The translations under genes were made by a program, and so were the position numbers. DNA of 64,000 bases from Nonlabens spongiae (lineage in GTDB: Bacteria > Bacteroidota > Bacteroidia > Flavobacteriales > Flavobacteriaceae), in contig NZ_CP019344.1 in NCBI RefSeq assembly GCF_002117125.1, positions 1,364,001-1,428,000 on the forward strand, given 5' to 3'. Below, piece by piece: positions 1-9,187 of this stretch. Every line of letters begins with the position of its first letter. Position 1 is the first letter of the stretch. Under the pieces are notes generated by a model, which was given only the letters and a program-made list of their open reading frames with translations, did no database searches and was not told the origin of the DNA.

Positions 1-2501
1 TGTGCGTAAATCACATTCTGAGGGAAATCTGCATTTTGTTCCAGTTTTAATAGAACGGGAATTGCCTTCTGATAATCTTTTGCATTCAAGTGTATTTCAC
101 TCAAGCGAGCCAATGCTGGTTCTGTAAATTCATTACGCTCTTTGCTGGCTACATATTGAAAATGCGAGACACTCTCTTGTTTACGGTCTTCAGAAAATAA
201 TGCTTGAGCCAGATAAAAGTGGGCTTTAAGTGCGTACTTTCCATTAGGAAATTGATCAAGGTAGGATTGCATACCATTAATCGTGGCCTTCATGTCGCCT
301 CTTAAGTAAGGACGCTCTGCACTCTCGTAGGCCGTGTCATCCAGCTCGTTATCGGTAACTTCAACTCCATCGAGTGATCTCACCCAAACTGCGTAATCGT
401 TGGTATTACCTTGGTCGATGTAAACCTGTCTCGCACTACTGATCGCTTGGGTTGCCTGCGGCGTTCCTGGATAGCGCGCTACAACAGCTTTAAAGACTTT
501 CAGGGATTCTGCGAGTTGGTTATCATTGTATAACTGCAGACCCTTGCGCATCATCGCCTTTGAGGTATAGGAACTGTTAGGGAATTCTTGAATAAGCTGA
601 TCGTATGCAGCGATCCCTTCATTTACTCGACCCTCATTGATGAGCGTATTCCCGAGTTCATACATCACGTCATCGCGATACTTTGAGCGGCCATAATTCT
701 GAATAAAATCCCTTAAGTCTTTGATCTTAGAATCGACCTTGTCCACAAATCCGTAAGAAATGGCTTTTTGAAAAGCGGCATAATCTGCATTATAGCCTCC
801 CGCTTTTATGGACTTATTGTAAGCCTCCATCGCGGGATAGTATTTTTTGGTCACATAATTTGCATCCCCTATTCTTAGAAGTGCATCGTTCAACCTTGTC
901 CTATTGGTTTCTGCGGCATCACTCTTCACGAAAGTTGTGAACGCATTAATAGAATTATCGTACTCCTTCAATTTGAAATAGGTATAACCCAAGTCATAGA
1001 AATACATATCATCTTCTTCTATAGCAACGTTGCTGGCACCTGCATTTTTAAAACTGGCCAGTGCTGCAGAAAAATCATTGATCTGATAATAACTTTCTGC
1101 CTTCCAGAACTGCGCTTTTTTCTTCAACTCCTCATCTGTACCGTAATTCAGCGTTTTATCAAGGTTTGCGATGGCTTTTTTGTAGTCGCCATTAGTATAA
1201 TCTGTAAGGCCTTGATACAAAGCTACCTTTGCATAGACATTTTCATTTCCTTTGATGCGACCGTCTTCTAGCAAGGCCATGGCTTCTTCATAATTCTTTG
1301 ACGAGAAGTAAGAATCGATCAAGAAAGTTCTCATTTCTTCCTTGTTCTCATTCTCAGGGTATTTTTCCAGATAGTTCAAGATTACCTGAGGCGTACTTTC
1401 ATAGGGATTTCCGGTCTCGTAACTGAGCTTAGCGTAGTTGTAGTAAGCGTCTTCTTGAATTTCAGCATCAAAATCAAGTTCGCTAGCCAATTTGAATGCG
1501 TTGAGTGCATCTTCATTACGATCTAATTTGATATAACTCTGTCCTAAATGATAATAGGCATTTTGAGCCGTTGCGTTTTCTCCATCGATGATTTTGTTGA
1601 AGGTCTCGATTGCTTTCTCAAAATCATTGGTTTTATAGTATGCATATCCTAGCTGGTAATAATCGTTATTATTCCATTTACCACGAGTTCCTTCATATTG
1701 CTCTAAAAAAGGCATGGCCTCAGCATACTTTTCTTGATTAAACAGCGACTGCCCTATGATACGATTGAGTTGTGATTTCTCATTACGATTGGATTTAGGC
1801 AACTGTTCTTGAGCGAGACTGATCGCCTTATCAAAGTTCCCCAATTTATAATTGAGATCTGCCTGATAATAAGAGAGCTTTTGATCTTCTTCTGGCGAGG
1901 CATCCACTTGATCAAAAAGGTCGCTTGCTTCCTGCAGCTCGTCACCTTCATAGGCGATGTAACCGAGGTAATATTTGGCTTTTGCGCCATACTCTTCCGT
2001 ATCACTCACGCGGTTAAGGAAAGGCTTTGCTTCATCATATTTTTTGGCCTGTACCAGAGTGTAACCAGTGTTGAAGTTGTAACGGTTCATTTGCTTTCGC
2101 GAAAGCGTGCTCTTATCTACCTTAGTATACCATTTTGAAGCCTGTCGATATTTACCATTATCAAAGTAGTAGTCTGCCACGTCTATGATTGCAGAGTTGC
2201 GTTTTGTTGAAGCGGGATATTGCTCGACAAATTTCTCGATCAGCGCATCTGCATTACGCTGATTGAGTCTTACCGCACAGTTTGCTATATAATAGGAAGC
2301 ATTTCCTTTAATGATCTCGTCATCAGTTTCTGTGCGCACTTCTTCAAAAAGCCGTTGTGCAGCAGTGTACTGATCCTCTTGATATAAGTCGAGAGCCTGG
2401 TTGTAAGCGGCCAGCTGGTCTGTGTAGACCTTAGACTGCTGACCATTTACAAGCGCGATGCCGCTCAGGGACAAGGCTATAGCGATAAATAGTTTTCTCA
2501 T
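1..2501 (-). CDS. Large secreted tetratricopeptide-repeat protein (3' end outside window)
   Basis: An open frame runs from an ATG at 2501 to the left edge of the window, about 833 codons without its stop. The N-terminus reads as a signal peptide (MRKLFIAIALSLSGIALVNG, then QQ), so the product is exported to the periplasm or envelope. The rest consists of degenerate helical repeats of TPR type, with recurring patterns such as AYYHLGQSYIKLDRNEDAL and NYEEAMA. TPR arrays usually serve as protein-protein scaffolds, and no catalytic domain is visible. A -7-like TAATTTTA lies at 2525-2532 on the minus strand. One perfect 16-bp palindrome sits inside the gene at 2093 and is read as LSRK. The specific role is unknown; large TPR proteins of this kind are common in flavobacteria. 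Confidence 0.8.
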   Translation of the reverse strand, partial: MRKLFIAIALSLSGIALVNGQQSKVYTDQLAAYNQALDLYQEDQYTAAQRLFEEVRTETDDEIIKGNASYYIANCAVRLNQRNADALIEKFVEQYPASTKRNSAIIDVADYYFDNGKYRQASKWYTKVDKSTLSRKQMNRYNFNTGYTLVQAKKYDEAKPFLNRVSDTEEYGAKAKYYLGYIAYEGDELQEASDLFDQVDASPEEDQKLSYYQADLNYKLGNFDKAISLAQEQLPKSNRNEKSQLNRIIGQSLFNQEKYAEAMPFLEQYEGTRGKWNNNDYYQLGYAYYKTNDFEKAIETFNKIIDGENATAQNAYYHLGQSYIKLDRNEDALNAFKLASELDFDAEIQEDAYYNYAKLSYETGNPYESTPQVILNYLEKYPENENKEEMRTFLIDSYFSSKNYEEAMALLEDGRIKGNENVYAKVALYQGLTDYTNGDYKKAIANLDKTLNYGTDEELKKKAQFWKAESYYQINDFSAALASFKNAGASNVAIEEDDMYFYDLGYTYFKLKEYDNSINAFTTFVKSDAAETNRTRLNDALLRIGDANYVTKKYYPAMEAYNKSIKAGGYNADYAAFQKAISYGFVDKVDSKIKDLRDFIQNYGRSKYRDDVMYELGNTLINEGRVNEGIAAYDQLIQEFPNSSYTSKAMMRKGLQLYNDNQLAESLKVFKAVVARYPGTPQATQAISSARQVYIDQGNTNDYAVWVRSLDGVEVTDNELDDTAYESAERPYLRGDMKATINGMQSYLDQFPNGKYALKAHFYLAQALFSEDRKQESVSHFQYVASKERNEFTEPALARLSEIHLNAKDYQKAIPVLLKLEQNADFPQNVIYA
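2093..2106. repeat. Palindrome copy 1 (14-bp core), inside the TPR gene
   Basis: GCTTTCGCGAAAGC is seen exactly, without the outer C/G pair at its left edge. It is read as LSRK by the minus-strand TPR gene. It lacks the flanking AGA/TCT seen at most copies. Confidence 0.9.
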
Positions 2502-2621
2502 GGGCGTAAATGTCTTAGCTTGGGTAAAATTAGAATCTTACCTAGGGATAACGACGTAATGGCTGTTTAATTATTCATAATGTTTTACACAGCAAAGGCT
2601 AACTTTTTTCCTACAAGGTAG

Positions 2622-2810
2622 CTTCGGCTCCGCTCAGCCACCTTGGCCTCAGTTCGACTCCATGGTTATTGAGCGAAGTCGAAATGCTCAGCCATCTTTG
2701 TGCGAATTGAATTTGCTTTGTTCAATTCTTTTGAGCAATGACTAACTTTGAACCAGTTCTGTAAGGCAACTTCGACTCCGTGGTCGTTGAGCGAAGTCGA
2801 AATGCTCAGA
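2622..2810. repeat. Intergenic repeat cluster, TTCGACTCCG...GAAGTCGAA modules
   Basis: The 382-nt gap before the next gene holds no convincing gene. Two 39-nt direct copies lie at 2653-2691 and 2771-2809. Each starts TTCGACTCC and ends GCGAAGTCGAAATGCTCAG, with arms TTCGACT and AGTCGAA that can form a hairpin. A shorter related piece, CTTCGGCTCCGCTCAGCCACC-like, lies at about 2623-2643. The same TTCGACTCCGCTCAG word is the core of the 24-nt inserts in the split palindromes at 36138 and 56784. Confidence 0.8.
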
Positions 2811-2883
2811 CCCTTAAAAGAAATGAGTTTTACAGAGTTTTTTCTTTTGAGCTATATCTAAATTTGAAAGTTCAAAATCGATT

Positions 2884-3828
2884 ATGCCCCACACTCCATT
2901 TTTCTCTGTAGCTATTGCCGTTTATAATAAGGAGAAATACATTGTGGAAACAATGGAAAGCGTGCTTGCGCAAGATTTTGACGATTTTGAGGTAGTTGTT
3001 GTAGATGATGGGAGTACTGATCGCAGCATGGAACTAATCAAAAACATGAAAAATGATCGTATTAGAATTTTCACTCAAGAAAACCAAGGAGCGTCCGCAG
3101 CGCGGAACCATGCTATAGCAAAATGTTCTGGAAAATATATTGCCCTGATCGATGCCGATGATCTATGGACACAGCATCACCTGTCAGACATCAAAGAGTT
3201 GATTCAGACTTTTCCCGAGGCGCAACTTTTTGCGACTCATTATGAGGTGATGTACACGCCTCACTATAAAGTGGAAGCTAACTATTCAGTTGAAATTAGT
3301 AAAAGAACTGTTATGATTGATGATTACTTTGCGGGAAGTATGCAGCGATCACTGATCACATCATCATCAGTTGCATTTACGCGAGAGGCTTTTGAAAAGG
3401 CAGGAAAATTTGCTCCAGATATTAAAAGCGGTGAAGATACTGATTTGTGGATACGTCTAACCCTAGAATACCCCCTAGCTTTTCACCTTCGCAATTCAAC
3501 AACCTACCGAAGTTTTGCCGAAAACAACTTAACAAGCCAACTGCTCGTTGAAGAAAGCTCAAAATTACTCAATAAGTACAAAGAGCAAGAGCAAAGCAAT
3601 CCATCACTTCAAAAATTCATGAACATGAATAGGTTTGCGGTGGCTATTTATGCAAAGCTGGGTAGTAATGACAAAATCTTCCGTTTAATTCTACCAGAAA
3701 TAAGCAAGGAGGATCTCAACTTCACGCAACGGTTACTACTCAAGATGCCGTCTAAGATGCTGATTTTGATGAAGAAGTGGCAGTTGTGGTTGAACAGCAA
3801 ACGGATTTATCTAACCGCATGGGATTAA
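2884..3828 (+). CDS. GT2 family glycosyltransferase
   Basis: The 314-residue product has a GT-A fold N-terminus: a nucleotide-binding strand FFSVAIAVYNKEKYI, then VVVVDDGSTD, and a DxD-type metal motif ALIDADDLW near residue 95. Family 2 enzymes transfer a sugar from a nucleotide-sugar to a growing glycan at the inner face of the membrane. GEDTDLWIRL, further on, fits the acceptor and catalytic ED motif. The C-terminal 100 residues are Lys-rich and helical. It lies apart from ftsE by a 195-nt gap. Acceptor and sugar cannot be told; the surroundings suggest LPS or exopolysaccharide. Confidence 0.85.
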   Translation: MPHTPFFSVAIAVYNKEKYIVETMESVLAQDFDDFEVVVVDDGSTDRSMELIKNMKNDRIRIFTQENQGASAARNHAIAKCSGKYIALIDADDLWTQHHLSDIKELIQTFPEAQLFATHYEVMYTPHYKVEANYSVEISKRTVMIDDYFAGSMQRSLITSSSVAFTREAFEKAGKFAPDIKSGEDTDLWIRLTLEYPLAFHLRNSTTYRSFAENNLTSQLLVEESSKLLNKYKEQEQSNPSLQKFMNMNRFAVAIYAKLGSNDKIFRLILPEISKEDLNFTQRLLLKMPSKMLILMKKWQLWLNSKRIYLTAWD

Positions 3829-4023
3829 GGAATCAAAACGCTACCACTTATCTGTACTTACTCGAGAAAGCTCGCAACTCCCTAAAGAGTCACATCATAT
3901 TTAAAACTATACTTTGTAATAAGAAAAGATGTTTTCTGAGATATAGCTGATTTATATTAATCAAAAAATCAGCATCTTTGTTTCCTTGCGTGTTTTTTGC
4001 AAGAATAAATTTTATGCTTAACT

Positions 4024-4707
4024 ATGCCTGAGACCGTACTAGATCTTAATGGAGTTGATATTTTTCAGCGAGACAATCTCATTCTCAAAAATGTGGATCT
4101 TCAAATTGAGAAAGGAGAATTTGTCTACCTCATCGGTAAGACGGGAAGCGGTAAGAGTAGCCTTATGAAAACGCTGTATGGGGACATTCCACTCAAAAAA
4201 GGTAAAGGTTCCATAGTAGATTTTGATTTGGCCCGCTTGCGCGAAAGAGAGATCCCTCACCTGCGTCGTAAACTGGGAATCGTCTTTCAAGACTTCAAAC
4301 TTTTACCCGATCGTACCGTTCAGGACAATCTAAAATTTGTACTCAAAGCTACCGGCTGGAAGGACAAAAAGCAGATGCAGGCTCGCATGGATGAAGTGCT
4401 CGATAAAGTAGGCATGAAAACCAAAGGCTTCAAATATCCTCACGAACTCTCGGGTGGCGAGCAACAACGTGTCGCCATTGCACGGGCTCTCTTAAATGAA
4501 CCTGAACTCATTATTGCAGACGAGCCCACCGGTAATCTTGACCCACAAACTAGTGTGGAGGTGATGGAAGTATTACAAACCATCAATAAAAATGGCAATA
4601 CCATCCTTATGGCAACCCATGATTATGCACTCATTCTCAAATACCCATCCAAAACACTGAAATGTGACGATGGTGAAATTTTTGAGGTGGTTCAACGGGC
4701 GGTTTAA
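4024..4707 (+). CDS. ftsE: Cell-division ABC ATPase FtsE
   Basis: The 227-residue ABC ATPase has Walker [10 protein letters not shown], the Q-loop in [15 protein letters not shown], signature [15 protein letters not shown], Walker [14 protein letters not shown] and switch His in MATHD. Length and the motif VFQDFKLL are typical of FtsE, the cytoplasmic ATPase that with membrane partner FtsX controls septal cell-wall hydrolases. No ftsX is adjacent, which is common in Bacteroidota. A CATCTTTG close to the TAnnTTTG promoter lies upstream near 3973. A GT2 gene follows after 9 nt on the same strand and may be co-transcribed. A LolD-type exporter ATPase is the alternative, but no permease is nearby. 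Confidence 0.85.
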   Translation: MPETVLDLNGVDIFQRDNLILKNVDLQIEKGEFVYLIGKTGSGKSSLMKTLYGDIPLKKGKGSIVDFDLARLREREIPHLRRKLGIVFQDFKLLPDRTVQDNLKFVLKATGWKDKKQMQARMDEVLDKVGMKTKGFKYPHELSGGEQQRVAIARALLNEPELIIADEPTGNLDPQTSVEVMEVLQTINKNGNTILMATHDYALILKYPSKTLKCDDGEIFEVVQRAV

Positions 4708-4716
4708 TGTTGTTTC

Positions 4717-5613
4717 ATGATAAGCATTTGCATACCATGTTATAATGACAATCCATCACACTTGGTAGAAAGTCTTATGAAGCAAATGGACTCTGTCCAA
4801 GAGTTTACTGAAATCATCATATATGATGATGCATCGCAACAGGTGTTTGAAGATATCCCACATCCTAAAATAAGAATTTTACGCGGTGAGGAGAATATAG
4901 GTGATTATGCAGCTAGGAAGTTATTAGCAAATAAATCAAGCAATAGATATATTCTTTTTCTTGACGCTGATTTAGGTATGGCAAAAAATGATTTTTTGAA
5001 GGTTTACGCTGAAGCTTGCCATACCAACTACGATGTGATCTATGGAGGTATATGTTATTGTCAGGATAAACCTGAAAAATCTCAAATCCTTCGGTGGAAA
5101 TATGGAAAAAGCCGCGAGGAGAAAAAAAATATTCCTCGCGAAAAGCTTTACGAGTGCTTTGTTTCAGCCTCATTTTTAGTAGATAAAGAATTTTTCCTGT
5201 CTATTACTGAAAATCAACTACCTAACATTTACGGATCAGATCTTTATCTAGCTGCCCAATTCAAGCGCGAGAAAGCAAGTATCAATTTTATTCATAACCC
5301 TATATGCCATAAAGGGTTAGAAACAAGTATAGAGTTTTTAGCAAAATCTAAAACCGCAGTTTTAGCTACTTATATATTGATGAAAGATGAGGTAATACCA
5401 CACGATCATAGACCGATTCAAAGAGCTTACCTTTTATTAAAGAAAATGAAGTCGACTTTAATAATATCTAAAACAATTAGTTACTTAGAAAAATATCTCA
5501 CTAGGAATCTTTTATCCCGTGAGCCACGTTTACTGTTTTTAGATATGATTAAATTAAATGAGTATATCAAACTTGCTAGAAGCAAACCTGAGAATTCATT
5601 AATCAAACAGTAA
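4717..5613 (+). CDS. GT2 family glycosyltransferase
   Basis: The 298-residue product begins ISICIPCYNDNPSHLVESL and has IIYDDAS and the metal motif FLDADLGMA near residue 86, all GT-A glycosyltransferase hallmarks. The C-terminal half is basic and lacks obvious membrane segments. It starts 9 nt after ftsE and converges with the next minus-strand gene with only 3 nt between stops, so there is no room for an independent terminator. Sugar and acceptor are unknown; a role in LPS or another surface glycan is inferred from neighbours. Confidence 0.8.
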   Translation: MISICIPCYNDNPSHLVESLMKQMDSVQEFTEIIIYDDASQQVFEDIPHPKIRILRGEENIGDYAARKLLANKSSNRYILFLDADLGMAKNDFLKVYAEACHTNYDVIYGGICYCQDKPEKSQILRWKYGKSREEKKNIPREKLYECFVSASFLVDKEFFLSITENQLPNIYGSDLYLAAQFKREKASINFIHNPICHKGLETSIEFLAKSKTAVLATYILMKDEVIPHDHRPIQRAYLLLKKMKSTLIISKTISYLEKYLTRNLLSREPRLLFLDMIKLNEYIKLARSKPENSLIKQ

Positions 5614-5616
5614 AAT

Positions 5617-6015
5617 CTAACCTGCCTGAACGATTTTCTCAAATTCCTCTTTTTCCCTAATATAATCTTCCTCCTCAAATTCATGAGAGGCTAGAACTAG
5701 ACAAACCGCTCCGCTTGAGAAATCAGTCAGTTCCCGCCATATCATGCGCGGAATTAATAGGCCTTTGCCTGGCTTGTTGAGATTGACTGTTCTAGTTTTT
5801 TTACCATCATCGAGTGCGACGGTAAAACTTCCAGAAACAGCAATCAATAGCTCCTGACATTCCTTATGCGCGTGACCGCCACGGTAAGAGTCGCTTGGAA
5901 CATCGTACAGGTAATACACCCTATTAACTTTAAAAGGAATTGTTTCTTTTTCAATCACCCCCAAGTTACCTCTGGGATCTGCAATTTTGGGAATATCTAT
6001 GAGTTGGATTTCCAT
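5617..6015 (-). CDS. FdtA/QdtA-like cupin (sugar 3,4-ketoisomerase or WxcM-like)
   Basis: The start at 6015 gives a 132-residue protein beginning MEIQLIDIPKIADPRGNLG, where this family normally begins. A longer reading from 6114 overlaps the upstream gene and the promoter and is not supported. The cupin core includes RVYYLYDVP, RGGHAHKECQELLIAVSG and LLIPRMIWREL, the HAH pair being the usual catalytic region. FdtA and QdtA isomerise dTDP-4-keto-6-deoxyglucose on the route to 3-amino-3,6-dideoxyhexoses of surface glycans. The partner aminotransferase and acetyltransferase are not in this window, so function is family-level only. A TATATTTG element lies 5 nt upstream of the ATG. Confidence 0.75.
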   Translation of the reverse strand: MEIQLIDIPKIADPRGNLGVIEKETIPFKVNRVYYLYDVPSDSYRGGHAHKECQELLIAVSGSFTVALDDGKKTRTVNLNKPGKGLLIPRMIWRELTDFSSGAVCLVLASHEFEEEDYIREKEEFEKIVQAG

Positions 6016-6020
6016 AAAAT

Positions 6021-6028
6021 CAAATATA
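6021..6028 (-). promoter_or_regulatory. -7 promoter element TATATTTG of the FdtA-like gene
   Basis: It is an exact match to TAnnTTTG. The final G is 6 nt before the A of the ATG at 6015, so transcription would start at or beside the start codon, implying a leaderless or nearly leaderless mRNA. Confidence 0.55.
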
Positions 6029-6031
6029 AGA

Positions 6032-6877
6032 TCATTTCTTTTGTTGAATACGGTGTCCCTCAAATCCCGACCAGTAATCATTTGCACCGCGTTGAAAAAC
6101 ATTATGCTTATCAAATAATTCTTTCAATCCATTTACCATTCCCTTGCGCCACAAAAAAAACGTGTATTTATAATTTAAATAAGTGGCTTTCAAAATGCCT
6201 TGCCTTGCAGCTAACGCTCCACGGGCGTAGATCAACCGGTCAGAACTGGCTTCATCACTACTGGTAGTCGGATCATGAATCACGATTTCCTCAGGAACAA
6301 ATCGCACTTTCAAGTCACGTTGAAGAGCTTCTTCAAAAAAAACATAGTTCTCACTATCTTGAAATTGCGCACCCAACCCAAACCGTAAATCAAAATCCAA
6401 ATTCACACCTTTAACCAAATCTATTTTACACGTAATTTCAGGAGACAGTACATTTTTCAATAATTTCTTTCCCAAAATTTTAGACACTTTAGGATATTTC
6501 CAAAAAGGCTTGCCATCATTTCGTCGCCTGGTTTGGAAGGTCAAAATGGCTTCATCATAGGTTGTATGAGATGCTGCGATTCTATCTGTTGCACCCTCAA
6601 CCACTTCACAATCATCGTCCAGAATCCAGATCAAAGGTTTGCTGGCGTATTTAAAAGCCATGTTTCTGCTGCGACTCAAGCCAAAATTAATATCGTTAAG
6701 TACTCTGATATTCTCTTGGTTGCTTTCCAACTTAAAATTTCTGGATTGATTGATAATTAGGATATTTTCCACAATCTGATTCAGGGGCTTATTAAAAATG
6801 GCCTTTAAAAAAGATAGGTCCTGCCGCTCCATGGTAGCTATAAGAATTTCTACATCATCTTTAGTATAACGTGGCAA
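6032..6877 (-). CDS. GT2-like glycosyltransferase
   Basis: The 281-residue protein begins with VEILIATMERQDLSFL and has NFGLSRSRNMAF followed by WILDDDCEVVEG, the donor and metal-binding region of GT-A enzymes. A second acidic motif FQDSENYVFFEEAL lies around residue 185. The N-terminal layout resembles glycosyltransferases that extend polysaccharides with galactose, but this cannot be decided by eye. It ends 16 nt upstream of the FdtA-like gene, which is on the same strand and has its own promoter in that gap. Confidence 0.75.
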   Translation of the reverse strand: MPRYTKDDVEILIATMERQDLSFLKAIFNKPLNQIVENILIINQSRNFKLESNQENIRVLNDINFGLSRSRNMAFKYASKPLIWILDDDCEVVEGATDRIAASHTTYDEAILTFQTRRRNDGKPFWKYPKVSKILGKKLLKNVLSPEITCKIDLVKGVNLDFDLRFGLGAQFQDSENYVFFEEALQRDLKVRFVPEEIVIHDPTTSSDEASSDRLIYARGALAARQGILKATYLNYKYTFFLWRKGMVNGLKELFDKHNVFQRGANDYWSGFEGHRIQQKK

Positions 6878-6923
6878 GGCAGTATCTTTAGCTCAAATAT
6901 ACTAACTTCATCCTCACCCTTTC

Positions 6924-8063
6924 ATGCGCATTTTGCTAGTAGGAGAATATAGCGGTTTTCATAACGCGCTCAAACACGGTTTAGAAACACTGGGGCACGA
7001 GGTAACGATCGTGGGCGATGGTGATGGATTCAAGAATTACCCTGTTGACATTAAACTTTATGACTCTGATTTTGAAAAAAGCTGGTTCAAGCAGAAATTT
7101 AGAAATCTGATCAAGAGATTCACTAAAAAGGATTTACGTGATGCAGTGGTGTTATCTCGCTTTCGCGAAAGCGAAAACCTCCTAAAAGATCACGACGTCG
7201 TACAATTCATAAATTCAAATGCGTTCAATACAGAAGCCACCACGGAGCGGAAAATGATTGATTTTCTCTTAGAAAACAATTCAAAAAGCCTACTAGTAGC
7301 ATGTGGCGATGATACAGATTATGTGCGTTACTTGGTAAATGATCATGAGGGATACAGCATTTTAGACCCTTATAAAAACGAGGTAGTGCCTAAAGCTGGT
7401 GAGATGTACACCTTGAGATATCTCAAGAAGGAATATGCAGCAAATTATGAACTGATCAAAGCTCAAAGCTCAGCGGTGGTTCCCAGCAATACAGATTATC
7501 GCATGCCACTAGTAAACGACCCTAAAGCTACCCCTATTATACCGGCTCCCGTACAAACTCACAGATTAAAACTAGAGCAGAATGAGGATTTGAGTACCAT
7601 AAAAATTTTTATGGGGATCAATAGGCACAATTACTGGAAAAAGGGAATCAATTATTTTAAGGAGGCACTTAAGGTCATTCAAAAAAAATATGGCGGTAGA
7701 GTTGCAATCAAAATAGCCGAAAACCTCCCTTATGCTGAATATATAAAAAGCTATAAAGAATGCCATATATTTTTAGATCAGGTCTTGTGCTATGATCAGG
7801 GCTACAATGCTCTTGAAGCGATGGCGATGGGTAAAGTTGTTTTTGCCGGAGCAAGTAATTTATACCTGGAAGCACATGGTTTGAATGAAATCCCGGCAAT
7901 AGACGCAAAACCTGATGTCGATTATCTAATAGATAAAATATCAGAACTCATAGATCAACCTGAATTAATTCTTGAAATAGGGAAAAAAGCTCGGAAACAT
8001 GTATTGGAATATCATGGTTGCAAGAGAATTGCTCAGAAATACGAGAAGATTTATTTATCGTAA
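6924..8063 (+). CDS. GT-B fold glycosyltransferase (GT4-like)
   Basis: The 379-residue protein begins MRILLVGEYSGFHNALKHGL, the N-terminal Rossmann strand of GT-B enzymes. The C-terminal half has IFMGINRHNYWKKG, a donor-binding region, and YNALEAMAMGKVVFAG, which matches the EAMA-type GT4 motif contacting the nucleotide sugar. There are no membrane segments. A perfect palindrome at 7158-7173 is read in frame as RFRES in the linker between the two lobes. The gene stands alone between minus-strand genes and fits a surface-glycan role. Confidence 0.75.
   Translation: MRILLVGEYSGFHNALKHGLETLGHEVTIVGDGDGFKNYPVDIKLYDSDFEKSWFKQKFRNLIKRFTKKDLRDAVVLSRFRESENLLKDHDVVQFINSNAFNTEATTERKMIDFLLENNSKSLLVACGDDTDYVRYLVNDHEGYSILDPYKNEVVPKAGEMYTLRYLKKEYAANYELIKAQSSAVVPSNTDYRMPLVNDPKATPIIPAPVQTHRLKLEQNEDLSTIKIFMGINRHNYWKKGINYFKEALKVIQKKYGGRVAIKIAENLPYAEYIKSYKECHIFLDQVLCYDQGYNALEAMAMGKVVFAGASNLYLEAHGLNEIPAIDAKPDVDYLIDKISELIDQPELILEIGKKARKHVLEYHGCKRIAQKYEKIYLS
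7158..7173. repeat. Palindrome copy 2, inside the GT4-like gene
   Basis: Perfect CGCTTTCGCGAAAGCG with TCT immediately to the left; read in frame as RFRES on the plus strand. Confidence 0.95.
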
Positions 8064-8076
8064 ATATTTTTTACGA
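8058..8076. terminator. Possible AT-rich bidirectional hairpin
   Basis: Arms TCGTAAA (8058-8064) and TTTACGA (8070-8076) pair perfectly around a 5-nt loop, between the convergent GT4-like and FkbM genes. The left arm includes the stop codon. The stem is low in G and C, so it is weak. Confidence 0.4.
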
Positions 8077-8091
8077 AGATCTGAGACCGTC

Positions 8092-8880
8092 TCATTCCAT
8101 TTTAAATAAAAAAGATGGATAGCCCTTTAGGCTTTCTGCACTTTTCATTTCATCTATAGATACCTTTTGCAATTTTTGATCATAACACGATGTGTAAAAT
8201 GATAAGTCCTCTATAAGCCTATTGATTTTTTGTTCCACGGTATTTTCGGGAATGAATGTGGGATGAATACTCAACCATAAAACAGGTTGATGTTTTTTTA
8301 GATAATCAACCATATCGTGGATCAAATCAAACTCGGCTCCCTCGACATCTATCTTGATCATTTTGATTGCATCTAGATTACAGTAGGCTCTAATGCGGTC
8401 CCAAGTCATGACCATTGCTTTAAAAATTTCTTTGCCCGAGTGATCAGTGACCATGCTGGTCATGGTATCTCCCAGCTTTTCGCCAGCACTGGACATGGTG
8501 GTTGTCCCATTAAAATGACCTACCGCGATATTAAAAGCATGAATGTTTGTTGCTTTATTGAGCCTAATGTTCTTAGTGAGATTATTGAAAGCTACCGGAT
8601 CTGGCTCAAAACAAAATACCTCGGCACATTTTCTGGATGCATAAAGAGCTGTAGGTCCGGCCCAAGCTCCTATATCCACATAAATATCTCCCGCTTCTAA
8701 ATTTTCTTTCAAATAAATGAAGGTTTCTGGTTCCCAATCACCATTATTAACGTTTTTCCAATACCCGATATCACTGGTCTCAACATGAAATTTTTCTCCA
8801 TGAACCTTGAATGGGTAACCTCCCCTTAAATTATAGATGGCTTTACGTAAACCGCGTGCTTTTTTCTTTAGAAATTCCAT
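8092..8880 (-). CDS. FkbM-family SAM-dependent methyltransferase
   Basis: The 262-residue product has a class I methyltransferase fold: motif I DIYVDIGAWAGPTALYA, the acidic strand FCFEPDP, and the FkbM hallmark IKIDVEGAEFDLI. FkbM enzymes O-methylate sugars or polyketides; here sugar methylation of a surface glycan is the likely role, from context only. It is the last gene of a probable three-gene minus-strand operon with a 94-residue unknown and a BtuF-like receptor, spaced by 11 nt each. Confidence 0.8.
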   Translation of the reverse strand: MEFLKKKARGLRKAIYNLRGGYPFKVHGEKFHVETSDIGYWKNVNNGDWEPETFIYLKENLEAGDIYVDIGAWAGPTALYASRKCAEVFCFEPDPVAFNNLTKNIRLNKATNIHAFNIAVGHFNGTTTMSSAGEKLGDTMTSMVTDHSGKEIFKAMVMTWDRIRAYCNLDAIKMIKIDVEGAEFDLIHDMVDYLKKHQPVLWLSIHPTFIPENTVEQKINRLIEDLSFYTSCYDQKLQKVSIDEMKSAESLKGYPSFLFKME

Positions 8881-8891
8881 AAGCGATGGAC

Positions 8892-9176
8892 TTACTTATT
8901 CTTCCATTGGATATCAATCCCGGGAAAGTCTGTAGCAGCATCTTCTTTTGCCTGACCGGGAATCATAAATTCCTTTTCCATGACGATGTCAAGATCATCG
9001 TTGAAATAAAATAACATCGTTTCCTCTCCGGCATAGTCACAAATGGCTAATGCGTGAATTTCTAAAGTGGTTAAGAATTCATCCTTCACCTCCTGTGGAG
9101 TGGCAAATTCATGATAGTGAAGCACTTTTGCTCCATTGAAATAATCAAAGTCTTCCAGGTATATTTGATCTGCCAT
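8892..9176 (-). CDS. Small conserved-looking acidic protein, unknown function
   Basis: The 94-residue protein starts MADQIYLEDFDYFNGAKVLHY. It has no signal peptide or membrane segment and is rich in acidic and aromatic residues. I do not recognise a family. Spacing of 11 nt on both sides places it in an operon with a BtuF-like receptor (upstream) and an FkbM methyltransferase (downstream), which argues that it is a real gene. Confidence 0.65.
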   Translation of the reverse strand: MADQIYLEDFDYFNGAKVLHYHEFATPQEVKDEFLTTLEIHALAICDYAGEETMLFYFNDDLDIVMEKEFMIPGQAKEDAATDFPGIDIQWKNK

Positions 9177-9187
9177 TGTAGTTCAGG

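Noticed and set aside
5617..6015. A complete dTDP-3-amino-3,6-dideoxyhexose pathway
   Set aside because: Only the isomerase-like cupin is here; no aminotransferase, acetyltransferase or dTDP-glucose genes lie in the window.
6016..6114. N-terminal extension of the FdtA-like cupin from 6114
   Set aside because: It overlaps the upstream GT2 gene and the TATATTTG element and does not match the family's N-terminus.
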